A stretch of 64,000 nt of DNA from Lanius collurio (taxonomy: Eukaryota; Chordata; Aves; Passeriformes; Laniidae): contig JACBWW010000012.1 of NCBI GenBank assembly GCA_020086605.1, forward strand, positions 11,803,925-11,867,924, given 5' to 3'. Of the stretch, positions 12,601-23,630 are shown piece by piece; position 1 is the stretch's first letter, and every line of letters begins with the position of its first letter. The position numbers and the translations under genes were made by a program. The notes beneath the pieces are model-generated. The model ran no database searches, was not told the origin of the DNA, and saw nothing but the letters and a program-made list of their open reading frames with translations.

Positions 12601-14967
12601 AATTTTACCTGTTCTCCTAATACAAAGAATCCCAGTTATTACTTTGTCTGACACTTTGGGCAATGAATTTCATGGTAATTATCGTTCTTACCCTTTGCTT
12701 TCTTCCCTCATATAGCATTGCCTGACACTTTCTATAATAAACCAGAAAAGCTTAAGTATTTTCCATGATTCACTGCTTTCTGCCAGAGCTAAACCCTCCT
12801 CTACTTCCCATGTCTGCCTGGTTGAGATGCTTAGTGCACTCCACACCAGCATGGCCAGTGTGAGCTGAAAGAGACTTACCTTGCAGTTGGCCACTAGTTT
12901 TTGTCCCTCAACATCAAAGGCACATTAAATTAAATATCTTGGACTTATGTGACTGTTTCGAACCACTCTCCTATTTTTCAGATTAATTCAGACAAACAGA
13001 TGCATTCTTAATTGAAGATGGAGAGGACCACTGCTAGATTATATATTTACTAAGCACTATAAAATCCCCTTTGAAAATTAATCCTTGGACCATCAGTTGA
13101 TGAGGTTAAACCCTACCACTGCATGTTGTCTTAACAGGACTGCAAAATATAGAGGCTTTGCCGTCTTGCATAGCATTTATGGAGAAGGTCAAGATTATTA
13201 TTTTTTCCCTGAAGAAATTAGTATTGTTTCAATCTAGGCCTACTGTCTTATATGTCATTCCATACAGGAGAGGCACCGTTTGTGTAGTCTTAGAATAGAG
13301 CAACAGGAAGTCACAGAAAATCAATCTTTAAAGGGTTACTGCTGTGGGCAGCTGCTCATATGAGAAATGTGCTCCGCTTTGTGGGTCTGAGAGTACTTTG
13401 TGGATAATTTTGTTTGTATACGTGTGGAGAAAGAGACTTGCTGAAGAGTTAAAAAATGTGTAAATTAACGTATTATTAACATTTTGCACAGCAAAAGTGA
13501 GTAAAATTTGGGAAATGATTCCTGTGGCTGTTGTTTGCCTGTTAAACAAGAGTTAGTTGCTGCAGCACTCCAAAATGCTTGATGGAAAATTCTGTAATTG
13601 CCTAAATAGTTATAAGAAATGTTTCTTCTTACCTTCCCTCCCCAAACCTATGTACTCCAGAAATGACATTGTTCCTATAATTCATATAGGATGAATTATA
13701 TTTTGTATTTGATTTGTGGCAAGTTTAAGATGTAGGGCCTTCTGTAAGCTAGAAATATGACCTTTGTTCATGTAGAAAATAATCTTCATCTGTTTGAGGT
13801 ACACCCTTTACGAAGGATAATGGAAAAATCCATCATGATCACTAAATTAACTATAAACCCTCACAGAAAGACCCTGGTGCAATATTGAGTGGCTATCAAA
13901 AAAAAGCATCCCAGCTCAATATTTTTCAGCAGCAGCATGAGCAAGAAAAAGAATAAATGGATGTAAGGAAACTGAAATATTTGGACAACAAAGAAGAATA
14001 AGACGAGAAACAATACTGAAAATATGAGAAAGCCATCATGTAAATTGAACATGTCACTGTCAGCCTAACCTGGAACAGCAGGCACAGTTCTACTGCTGTG
14101 TCTCAGAAAGGGTTTCTCTAAAATAAAAGACATTCAGGAAAGCAGCATGGGAAAACACATTCAGCCTTAGCTGCATGGAAAACTTTCATAGATTAGGAGA
14201 AAGAAAAGAGAAAAAGATTAAAAGTCAGAAAGAATATCCCCAGGACACAATCAACAAACAATAAAGGACATGTTTCCATTTCTCTTCAGTCTCCAGAAGG
14301 TGCAGGAAAAAGTATTTGTTACCCAATGAAATTAAAAAGCTGCAAATCCAAAAAGGGATTATATTTTGACCAATAATTTGGAGAACTATTGCTGCAAAGC
14401 TCTGAAGAGATTTTTGTTACAATTGCTTGCCTGAATGTGAAGGGGTAAAAAAAAGAAAGAAAAAAAATTCCATATTTTAGTCAGAGAGGTAAAATATTTT
14501 TTTTTTTTTTAAGGACATCCCTTCCCAGTACAACCTTTAGACACATGCTTTACTCAATATTATGATAACATGCAGCTTGCAGGAGAGCTGGTCTTGTATA
14601 TACATCTTCAAAAGTTTTCCTGAATCTTAGGTAGATGAAGCAGATATTACCAGCCAGCAGTTGCCTCAGTCTAGGTTTTGTGTGCCTCACCACGAGAATC
14701 TATTTCTGGCTACAGACTGAGTTATCATGCACGGGTGGCCAGGGCTGATGTGACAAACAGTCATATTTTTATATTTTTTCAAGTTTTTTGTGGCTTACAA
14801 GGCATGATAAACCTCCCAACTTACCAGGCTCCTCAGCTGACTGCCAAAAGCTGGATCTGAGCCCATATACTTGCTTCAGAGCTGTGGAGAAGACACCTTT
14901 AATTAGACCCATAATGTCTGTTCTTACATTCATCTAGAACAAAACTTTTGCTTTCTGTTTATTATTA
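9613..14967. other. Unique-looking non-coding DNA, no gene seen
   Basis: About 5.3 kb lies between the two copies of the 190-bp repeat. It holds short random-looking frames (60-80 codons), a 14-base T run at 14497-14510 and a small hairpin at 13676-13700. I found no exon, RNA gene or recognisable mobile element. Confidence 0.55.
13676..13700. other. Inverted repeat, 10-bp stem and 5-base loop
   Basis: TATAATTCAT (13676-13685), loop ATAGG, then ATGAATTATA (13691-13700), a perfect inverted repeat. It is AT-rich and short, so it may be chance. Confidence 0.85.
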
Positions 14968-15157
14968 CATTCTTGCATGGAAGTAGTGTAAGAGTAATTT
15001 TTGTAGTTAATGCATTATGCCTAGATTTAAAAATAATTGAGAAGGAGGCTTTATTATTTAAAAGTAGATCTTTTAATATAGTTCTTACCGAATTAATAGT
15101 ATCTTCATTTGTGGATATATTCACTATAAATAGTTTAATCATTTTTCTGATGCCAGA
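14968..15157. repeat. 190-bp duplicated sequence, copy 2
   Basis: Second copy of the block at 9423-9612, gap-free and about 92% identical. It is bounded on the left by TTATTA and on the right by GTGTCTCTTATC. The long exact core runs around AAAAGTAGATCTTTTAATAT. The plus frame at 14973-15278 and the minus frame at 14930-15142 both cross it. The minus frame is the one shared with copy 1. Identity of the element is unknown. Confidence 0.9.
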
Positions 15158-18150
15158 GTGTCTCTTATCTGATGACTTCTTACGAGCACACTTAAAAAAG
15201 AAGGTGGCATATTTGATAAGTCTCTGTGACTTCCCTAAGGAGGCAAGAGTAGAGAGTGCTGAGGGATTAGAAGTCTGATAAGTGCATAATGAGGAACTTT
15301 ACTTTCTAAAATAAAATTAGAGTAATTATAAAATGACGTGTTCACATATCAATACAATGACTTTACTAAGGTTGCCATAGAGCTGGAGATCATAACATGT
15401 GGAACTGCCATAATTTCTAAAGGGAGAAATTTGCACGGGGCACATTTCTTTATTTTGCAATTGCTTTCCTTGACACTTGCTAGCTCTTTATTCCTTTTTC
15501 TCCCTTTAGTCTTCCCCTGACTCTTCTTGACATTCTGATATGGTTTTGAGGAGGTGAACTCCAATGACATTGCTCATTTGCACTGCTGGTGATCTGTTGA
15601 CAGAGCCACTCACACAGACACCTGACCTAGAGATTGTGCCCTGAAAGTACTCTGAACAAGGCTGTGGGTTGGAACCGTAATGAAAATACTGGGTCAATAC
15701 ACTCTACCTGCATTATGGCCCTGGCCTCTGATCTGGATGGGGACTTACTCCTTTTTTTTTTTCTGGAAGGCACTGACTTTGAGGGAAACTCTGTGCACAA
15801 ATAAACTTACTGAGAGACCCTTGCTGACTTCAAGTGGAGTTGAAGACCCTCACAGACAAAGATGGCATGAAAGGCCAATGATGCTGTCCCCAGGAGTCCT
15901 GCCCTGATAAAGTGAATTGTTAATTAGTCATTCTTGAAATAAATATCAGATCTCCCCCAACAGAGGAAGAATAAAATGTCTGCAGGGTCATCTTTTTGTT
16001 TTCTTTCCTTTGGCAATATTTCATCAGTTATTCTAAAGCATTAAAACATGTTCAGCATAAAAGCAATAAAGGCTAGTTTTGGTTTTGTTATTTGGATATT
16101 TTTTCAAATCTTTTCAAATGGGGTTATGTTTGATGTAGCAGACTCTCCTGTTTGTCATATATGTTTTGCTATATGTTTGGTAGGTAGCAATTTTTTCACA
16201 TTAGTGTATTATTACAACCTTATTATGGCTCTATCACCTTAAAGTAGGGTTTGGATCTACCAAGGTCTTTATCAGGCAAGAAAAGAGGGGTGGTATAAAA
16301 TCCCTTTGTGAGGTTTCAGTTCCTGCAGGAACTGAAACTGAGCTTTTGGTTCCTGCAACTTATCTGCCAAAAATATTTAGAAGAATACTTTTGGAGATGT
16401 AGTAGATGTTATTTTATAACTTGCAAAACCAATTCTAAACCAGCTGTAATATGCAAGAATTTTCCCTGCTAACTACATAGCAAATTTACCACAAGTGTAT
16501 CACAGAGTAACACACAAATAAACACATAGCCAATTTTGGTCTTATAAGACAGTTCTAGCCAAGGAAAAGCTTTACTTAAAAGATCCCCAGCTGTATGGTA
16601 TTGTTTAAGGTAAGGCTTATATTCATTTAGGAGAGTTGGGTTTGATTGATATTTATAGTTCCTTATTACTGTAAGGATGATTCTTCCACAGTTATCTTCT
16701 TGTTTATACATAAAATCCCTGTATGATTCCATCTGAAAACCAAGTGTGCCAGCACTGAGGACTAGAGTGGTCCAACACCACAAGTACCTTGTAACCCTGA
16801 GAAAGTTTTGCACTATCATTTTGCCACTGGTAATTATCATTACTGGTGACATGCAGAGGTGGCATAATGCAGCAGAGGCAACTACAGACTTTGCATGAAC
16901 GTACACTATAAGACCTTCCCATGATGAAAACTCCAACACATATATGTATAAAACCCGCATAAATACATAAAATTAGTGCTTAAATGTATTACAGCTTCCC
17001 ATGCATTTTTCTGCCTGTGCACAAAAGGAAGTTGGAAGGACCTCTTGAGCAGCAAACACTTACACAGGTACATCTTTTGCATCTCTCAACAGATTTAGAA
17101 ATCTGGTATTTCTGCTGAAAGCTGGCAAACATTTACCCCAGCTATTCTTCTCTTTATCATGGCTGGAAGAGACTGTCTCCTCCACAGCTTATTTTGCTAA
17201 CTCCTTAACTCTCTGTGACAACTTCTCTCCAGAAAATAATTTTATTTTTCTTTCCTATAGTCCATATAGGTCTTGTCTAGAGTCTGCACAGATTTGTTAG
17301 GGTAGGATGAGTTTGCACACAATTAACAAGAAGAAACACTTGTGAATAACTGAGCTTCAGTTGGTAGAGGATATTCTGTTTTCATTTATTTCCCTTTAAT
17401 CCAGTTCTTGACTCTCTTCTACTCTTTTGTGTGTGACAAACATCCATTTTTTTGTGACAGCTGCTTTTTACCCATTCCAAAGTTTATATGCTAATACACT
17501 TGCTGCTCCATGCTAAATAAAGCAGAAGTTAGATGAACCTCCTTAATTAGGGCTTGCATGCCTCTATTTAGCTCAGCTGCTTGGAGGAAAACAGCCCTCC
17601 AGGGTGAGCTATCTCCTCTATAGGATGCTGCCCTGCTCTTTGGATGCTGCTTCTGAGCCAGGTAGGGAAGCTACTTTCTTTTTTAATGCCCTTTGGAGGT
17701 GAGGAGAACTATTGTGCAGACAAAAGCTAATACAGACAAATCAAAGCCTGCTTCAGTTTCTTTCCTCTCCAATTTCCTTGGCTAAAAGGGAGAGGAGGAA
17801 ACATTTTCTTTCTTTAAAGTTTTTACTGAGGACTGCTTGGCATTTTCTTCTCAAGACTGAACAGAATAACTCTGTGTCTTTTATTTCTCTTTGTTCTAGA
17901 TGGGGGCTAGGGGTTATGAGCAATCTTCTTATTTCCCGCTATGTTTTGAAATATAACTTTAGAATACTTTTCATTATTGTCTATTGCAGAAATATGACTT
18001 GAAAGTGGTTGTTGTATTAACTTGTACAGATCCTGTGAAGGTGGAGCAGGTTTACTCAATCCACAAATGCAATAGTGCTTGCACAGCTAAAGCACACATT
18101 AAACTGAGTAACACATGAAGTTGTGAGGACTGATGGGCTAGCTTTGGTAC
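15158..18150. other. Unique-looking non-coding DNA, no gene seen
   Basis: This 3-kb stretch contains the 26-bp palindrome at 16313-16338 and, on the minus strand at 16469-16960, the longest open frame of the window (163 codons). That frame has no domain I recognise, is rich in residues typical of translated AT-rich DNA, and is more likely chance than a gene. Confidence 0.5.
16313..16338. promoter_or_regulatory. Perfect 26-bp palindrome with ISRE-like half sites
   Basis: GTTTCAGTTCCTG (16313-16325) is followed immediately by its exact reverse complement (16326-16338). Each arm resembles an interferon-stimulated response element or IRF site (GAAACTGAAC read outward; the consensus has two GAAA blocks with a 2-base spacer), with one arm base off consensus. 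The palindrome is flanked by TGAG on both sides (16309-16312 and 16339-16342), and the arm core GTTCCTGCA recurs once more just downstream near 16350. What is seen is the palindrome; factor binding is inference. Confidence 0.45.
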
Positions 18151-18245
18151 TGTCCTGGTTTTGGCTAGGATAGAGTTAACTTTCTTCTAAACAGCTGGTT
18201 CAGTGCTGTGTTTTGGATTTGGTATGGGAATAATGTTGATAATAT
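18151..18245 (+). mobile_element. 5' fragment of type B LTR
   Basis: Starting TGTCCTGGTTTTGGCT, about 95 bp follow the 5' end of the type B LTR closely: GGATAGAGTTAA, CTGGTTCAGTGCTG, TTTTGGATTTGGTATG and GAATAATGTTGATAA, which parallel 36762-36855. Similarity then stops abruptly and the promoter, R and U5 parts are absent. It is therefore a truncated copy, or a diverged subfamily with a different remainder. A minus-strand frame at 18165-18608 overlaps it and is not a gene. Confidence 0.75.
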
Positions 18246-21200
18246 ATACACAGATAAAGCAGGCTGGTTTGGACACAGCTCATTTGAAATACTTTCTGAG
18301 GTTGCAGCAGGCTTTTCATGGAAGCCTCTTGCTTGCTGGCTCAGAAACATACTTTGCTTATGCTTGGCTTGGTGGGGAACTCCTTCTTCTCTTTCCTTTC
18401 CTCCTGTCTTGGGTATAGATGTAGAAATGGGGATTCCTTTCTTCACTCCAGCCTGGAGAGAGAAAGAAGTGTAACCACTGTCACGCAATCCTGACTCTGT
18501 TTCTGGATGGGGATACAGAAAGAAAGGAAAGCAGCTGTAGGACCAGAGGTCTGCTGGGTAGGCAGTCCCTTCCAGGCTGTTGATGGAATCATACTGGGCA
18601 ATAAGCAAGAAACAAATCTTGTCTTTAAATAAGATATTGATGGATTAGTTCCCACAAGCATTGACTACTTGTATATATCTATAAGTTCAAAGAGTTAAAA
18701 AACAACAGCAAAGCAAGCTGTAGTTCCAAAGGAATTGGAACACAATAATGTTGCACAGAGTTGCCTGATTAACAACACTGTGAAGTAACTGGAGTAAATT
18801 AGCAGAGACAATTAATTTACGCTGCATCAAAATACACACTGGAATGCTGCAGAGCAAATGCATAATTTTCATCTCTGACTGCTCAAAAGAACTTATGGGA
18901 CCTGATATTCAATTAATTTTCACCTGATCACTGAAAAGCGTATGGAGGCTTCTAATGTTTTCAAATTTTAGTGTGGAATGGCTGGAATTTAAAGTACTTT
19001 TTTGCTTCAAGAGCAGGGAGTGTAATCCCTGGGTAGCAGTGTATCCATAGCATTAGCTTCTTCTCTCCAAGGCTAAGATTATAACCTAAATTTTCATACG
19101 AAACAGTGGTGATGGTGTAAGTCTTTGTGACCGTCTTTAAGAATAAGATTCTTTTAGGTGCAGAATGTAGATAGGCCTTGAAAGTCAAATAGAAGAGTTT
19201 TTAAAAAAGGACAGGTTTGTTGTTGCAAGCAAAAATGCTCCGATCCAATGGACAGTTTGAACCCTGTCTCAGATGCCCCCTCACAACAGCAGCTGAGGCA
19301 GGTTAGTGAACACCCTGCATTTTATTGATATACCACAGACTGGGCCTGTGATTACTGCATGCTAATTACACCATGAATTCCTGGTGCTGCACATCTTTAA
19401 AACACCACCTTTCTGGCCTCATAAACTAGCTCTCTGCTGCCAGAGGAAGGCAAGCTATGATAATTCTGTAGAGTTCCTTGGTGCTATGCATCTGAATCTG
19501 GGCAGAGGATTTAGGAATATAAAAGCTTCTCCTGAATAAGTAATAAAGTGCATCTTAGAAAGTCATGTAACTGAAAGCAAACCAACTTGTTCCTTCTTCT
19601 GCACCACTTTATTCTTTATTTACAGTAATGGCAAAATGCAACAGCTTCTCTTCACATAACTCCTTGTGTTAAGAAGCCATGTCTTAAAGGCCAGTTCCAG
19701 CCTTCATAACAAGCAAAGTTAAATCTGAAGTTAGTGTATAAGTCAAATAAATACTCACCAGAAGTAAGTGTTGGCTCTGAAGAAACCTGTCTTCAGATTA
19801 ATGGCTTTGGCACTTCTGTGTACTTGCAGCATGTAATTCAAGGTGCCTGCTGTTGTAATGAGGGCTGGTAACAGTGAAGCAAAACCCCATCCCTCAGTGT
19901 ATTAAATGTTTGGTGCTGTAGTGAGGGATGAAGCAAGTGCATTTAGCTGGAAGACCTGTGCTACTGTCCCCTCTAATGCAAGTGTGCCTTTGAAACAGCT
20001 GCTATAAATTACATCAGGCAGAATTCATATACTGCTGGACTTGGGTTATTTTCTAAATGTGAAATTGTTGATGTGAGTATAATGCTTTGTAATTGGGGAC
20101 ATCCTCTTTGGGCATGCCCTACTTACTATATAAATGAGGTGCTTCTGAGAAAGAAAATAAAGCAATGCCTGCTTTTCCTCACTTGAATAGCTCTGCAGAG
20201 AATCTGAATGCTGGAGCTACCACTTGCACGTTAATGAGAGGCCAATATTTAAACTGTACCAGCCTAATCTGAAGACTCACACGCAAATGCATGTGGGTAC
20301 CAGAGGCAAGAGAAATGTTATCTTTCAATAAGAACTCATTTTCATTTCTTTACTGGTTAAAAAAAAAATGCACAAAAACCTTAGGTGTAAAAGTATAGCA
20401 ACTGCTTTGAATAATTTTGTAGTTATGTCTTGAAATTAGTGTTTTATTTGCTTTGAGGAAAAAAAAAAAAAGAGGAGACATGCCAAAACATTTTTTCCCT
20501 TCTTATGTGACTTTTACATTGTAATGTCAACTGAGAAATGCTTGCTGAAGAGGATGATTGCTATTCTTTAGCTACACTTCTTTAGGAACTGTGAGTCTGA
20601 ACTCCTTGATCTTTCATTAAGGCTTTGATTCCATCAATGAAAATTACACTTCTGATTTTTTTTTTTTCTCCAATTTTTCTTTTTTTTTTTTTACTGTGGT
20701 ATACCTATTTTACAGTAAGGACCAAACCAGCAAAAGTCACAGGAGCATAAGTGGGAGAAGGATTTTGGTTTTCAAAGACAACTAACTGGCTGAATTTGTT
20801 TTTAAAATGGAGATCATTAAGCAGACTTTTTTTCTGGTAGGACGGATATGGAGAAGATTCAGTATTTTGAAATAATTGTTTAATTTAATTGATGTTCTAA
20901 CTCTAAAAGTACAAAAGATTTAATCAGGATTGGCTTTACTATAATTATTTAGTAAGCTTTAGTGCTGGAGGAATGAATTTAAGTGGGAATGAGACATTAC
21001 TTCACTCTACTGCAAAACAGAACTCTTGAACTTGATGAAAGGTTTGACCTTTTTTCTTTTTATTAATCTTATTTTGCCTTCTTCAAGTTGTTTGGCCAAG
21101 AACAGTGGCAGAGGAACCGTGATGCTGCACCAGAGGATATTTCCTGCAGAAAACATTGTCGGGACACCACACTGGATAGATAGTTAATGTTTTTGGGAGG

Positions 21201-23495
21201 GTGGAAATCGAGAAACCCGCACGTCATTCTGTGTTGATTCTCCTAAATCAAAACCCATATTGTGACAAAAGTAGGGAAAATGTTCCAGAGTGAGTTGGCT
21301 TGTTCTGACCGCCCTCTGCAGACTCTGACTCATATTCATGGTGTGGAGTGCTGTGCTTTGAAGTGCTGCTGCCTCTGGGCTGTCCTTGGCTGGAGATTCC
21401 TGCACCCATTTTTGTAATGGCTGAAGGGAATGTGTGATTTTATTTGCAGTTTTGGTGAATATGAAAGAAGGAATTTGCCAGAGCCTGTGACTTGGTGGGC
21501 TGGGGACCAGCTGCTCAAAGTGCAGGTTGCCAACTGCTGTGCCTTGGCAATGCAGGGCACTTCAACAGCTCACCTTGCTGGCCATAGCAAGAGAAGAAAA
21601 TGAGGCTTAAGTTAGATGCCAGAAAATAATGAATTATTTTATGCTTCCTGGAGGTTTTAGTGAAACTTATTTTAAAAAATTAAAAAATCTGTAATATAAC
21701 CACAGCCACCTTGTTTCCCCCAGGTCAAGCTGAGAACAAATACCATACCAGGGTACCAGAAATTAAACTCCTCTTTTGTGACATTTTCTTTTAATTTTTA
21801 TTTTCTTTGTAAAATATCCAAACACAGATGGGACTTTGAGATCCACAAGGCTGCGTTTACAGATATTTTGCTTGCCCCTCTTTGGGAAAACAGGTGGACC
21901 TGAGGTTAGAGGAGTGAAAAGAGAGGCTGTATCTGGGAAACCAAGGGCATGTGGCAGCCTTGCCAGTGGAAGCCTGCTCATGAATGTGGAATAATTCCTG
22001 GGAAACTCATTTAGCTCTAGCTAAGCCATTGTTGTAGCTGAAAAAAAAGACCAAGAGAAATAAAAATAACAGTGTCTTATTGAATATTTCAGATGGAGAA
22101 GCTCACACAGGAAGCTTCCTAAAAGTCTCCTTTAACTTAAAAAGCTGAAGCCAAAAATAGATCTCAACTTTAACAATCTGAAGGAGATAAAATTGGACAG
22201 TTACTTTTGGGGTTTAATCTTTCTGATGATATCATCAGAAGGAAGAAGCTTAGTATAACATGAGAGTTTGTCAAGCATATTTCAAGATTTAACATTTGAG
22301 GGGATGGGAAAAGTAAGACAAAATCCCTCAGTGAAAGCTTCCATCATTTCCTTTGTTTGCATTCTGATGACATCTGATTACTTAACTTACAAAGATATTC
22401 AAGTGGCTGTAAGTACTTCACCAAGCCCTTGTGTGTTATAACTGCATAAACAGTTGAGCGATAAACACTGAGCAGAGCTTTTAGGAGCTGTGAGATGCTG
22501 CTCCTGCATCTGTTGGTGGATATGCCTCAGCCAAACTGAGATTTGCCTTGATGAAGTGCAAATTTTCCTTGCTTGTTCTAATGAACCTGGGAGCTGAATG
22601 ACAGGTGGTTTGGGGGAAGACTGGGCTATTTTACTTCCAGCATAACTGAGCTGCTTCAGCAGGTCAGAGGATTTCAGAAAGCAATCTGGGCTGCTAATGG
22701 CAACTTAGCTGTCTCTTCCAGAAGTTCATTCTAAGTCTTCTCATTCAAGCACTCATTCAGAGGCTCTGTCTAAATCGAGACGTCTGATTAGCTGCTGGTT
22801 TCCTTCCAAATATATGTACCTTTTCTGAGAGTGGTGTCTGTGGACAATGAGATGTCTGCTCCTTCTATTAGCACTGACTCAATTTCTAATGCTCCCAGAG
22901 ATCCAAATCAGGTATCTCAATGACTTATTATAGAAGATTTAATGTTTAGTATTATTGGTAGCATTTCCTCTAGAAACGCCTCACAGACTAGATTTGGTCC
23001 TTGCTTTTCTCTAGCTCTGTTGTTTTAGTGAGTGACCCTGGGTGACAAATTACTCTCAATGCATCTTTAAATTGTGATGTGTCAGTGTATAAACAGGTAC
23101 TTCCATTACAGATCTTGAGTGTATCGTTTGTGTTTTCTTGATTGTGTCTGAACAAATGTTCTTGCCCTAAAGGGGTCATCTCTAAAAATAAACATTTCAC
23201 ATGGTGAATTACTGCAATTCAACTGGTATATTCTATGAAGGAAATGAAAAAGAACGAAAGAAACTACACTGCTGTCCTTGGCCATTACAGGGAATAATGA
23301 AAATCATACACTGAGAAGAGCAATAATGGAATATTGCATCACAAACTGAAAATTCTTCAAAATAAAATACAAATACACACTTCTATTTGTGTCTGACATT
23401 AGCTCTATACTGGGATGCAAAAGGTCTGGAGTAAGATTTAACAGAAAATAGCTATCAGGGGAGTGATGAAACCCTTCTTGATTTTAAATTTGTTT
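18246..23495. other. Unique-looking non-coding DNA, no gene seen
   Basis: About 5.2 kb with only short frames (60-100 codons). Simple runs include A-rich DNA near 20460-20472 and T-rich DNA at 20659-20692. A 20-bp perfect palindrome lies at 22221-22240. Nothing here is recognised as an exon, RNA gene or transposon. Confidence 0.55.
22221..22240. other. Perfect 20-bp palindrome
   Basis: TTCTGATGATATCATCAGAA equals its own reverse complement. It contains no transcription-factor site that I can name with confidence. It may be chance in AT-rich DNA or a dimeric factor site. Confidence 0.9.
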
Positions 23496-23630
23496 GCTTT
23501 TCGGGGGCTTTCTTTGGGTGGGGACTTTTTGTGGGTTTTTTGATTTTTGGTTGGTTAGTTGGGTGTTTTTTTGTTGGTTGGGGTTTTTGGGGGGTTTGTT
23601 TTTTTGTTTGGTTTGATTGTTTTTAAATTG
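23496..23630 (+). repeat. G/T-rich tract with multiple G-runs (G-quadruplex-like)
   Basis: The plus strand is almost entirely G and T. G-runs of 5, 3, 4 and 3 at 23503-23535 are separated by loops of 8, 1 and 9 bases, a relaxed G-quadruplex pattern. More runs of 3, 4 and 6 G follow at 23561-23594. Open frames on both strands across the tract are composition artefacts. It resembles the tract at 181-312. Confidence 0.7.

Noticed and set aside
18165..18608. 147-codon minus-strand frame
   Set aside because: It overlaps the LTR fragment at 18151, has no domain and no exon context; treated as chance.
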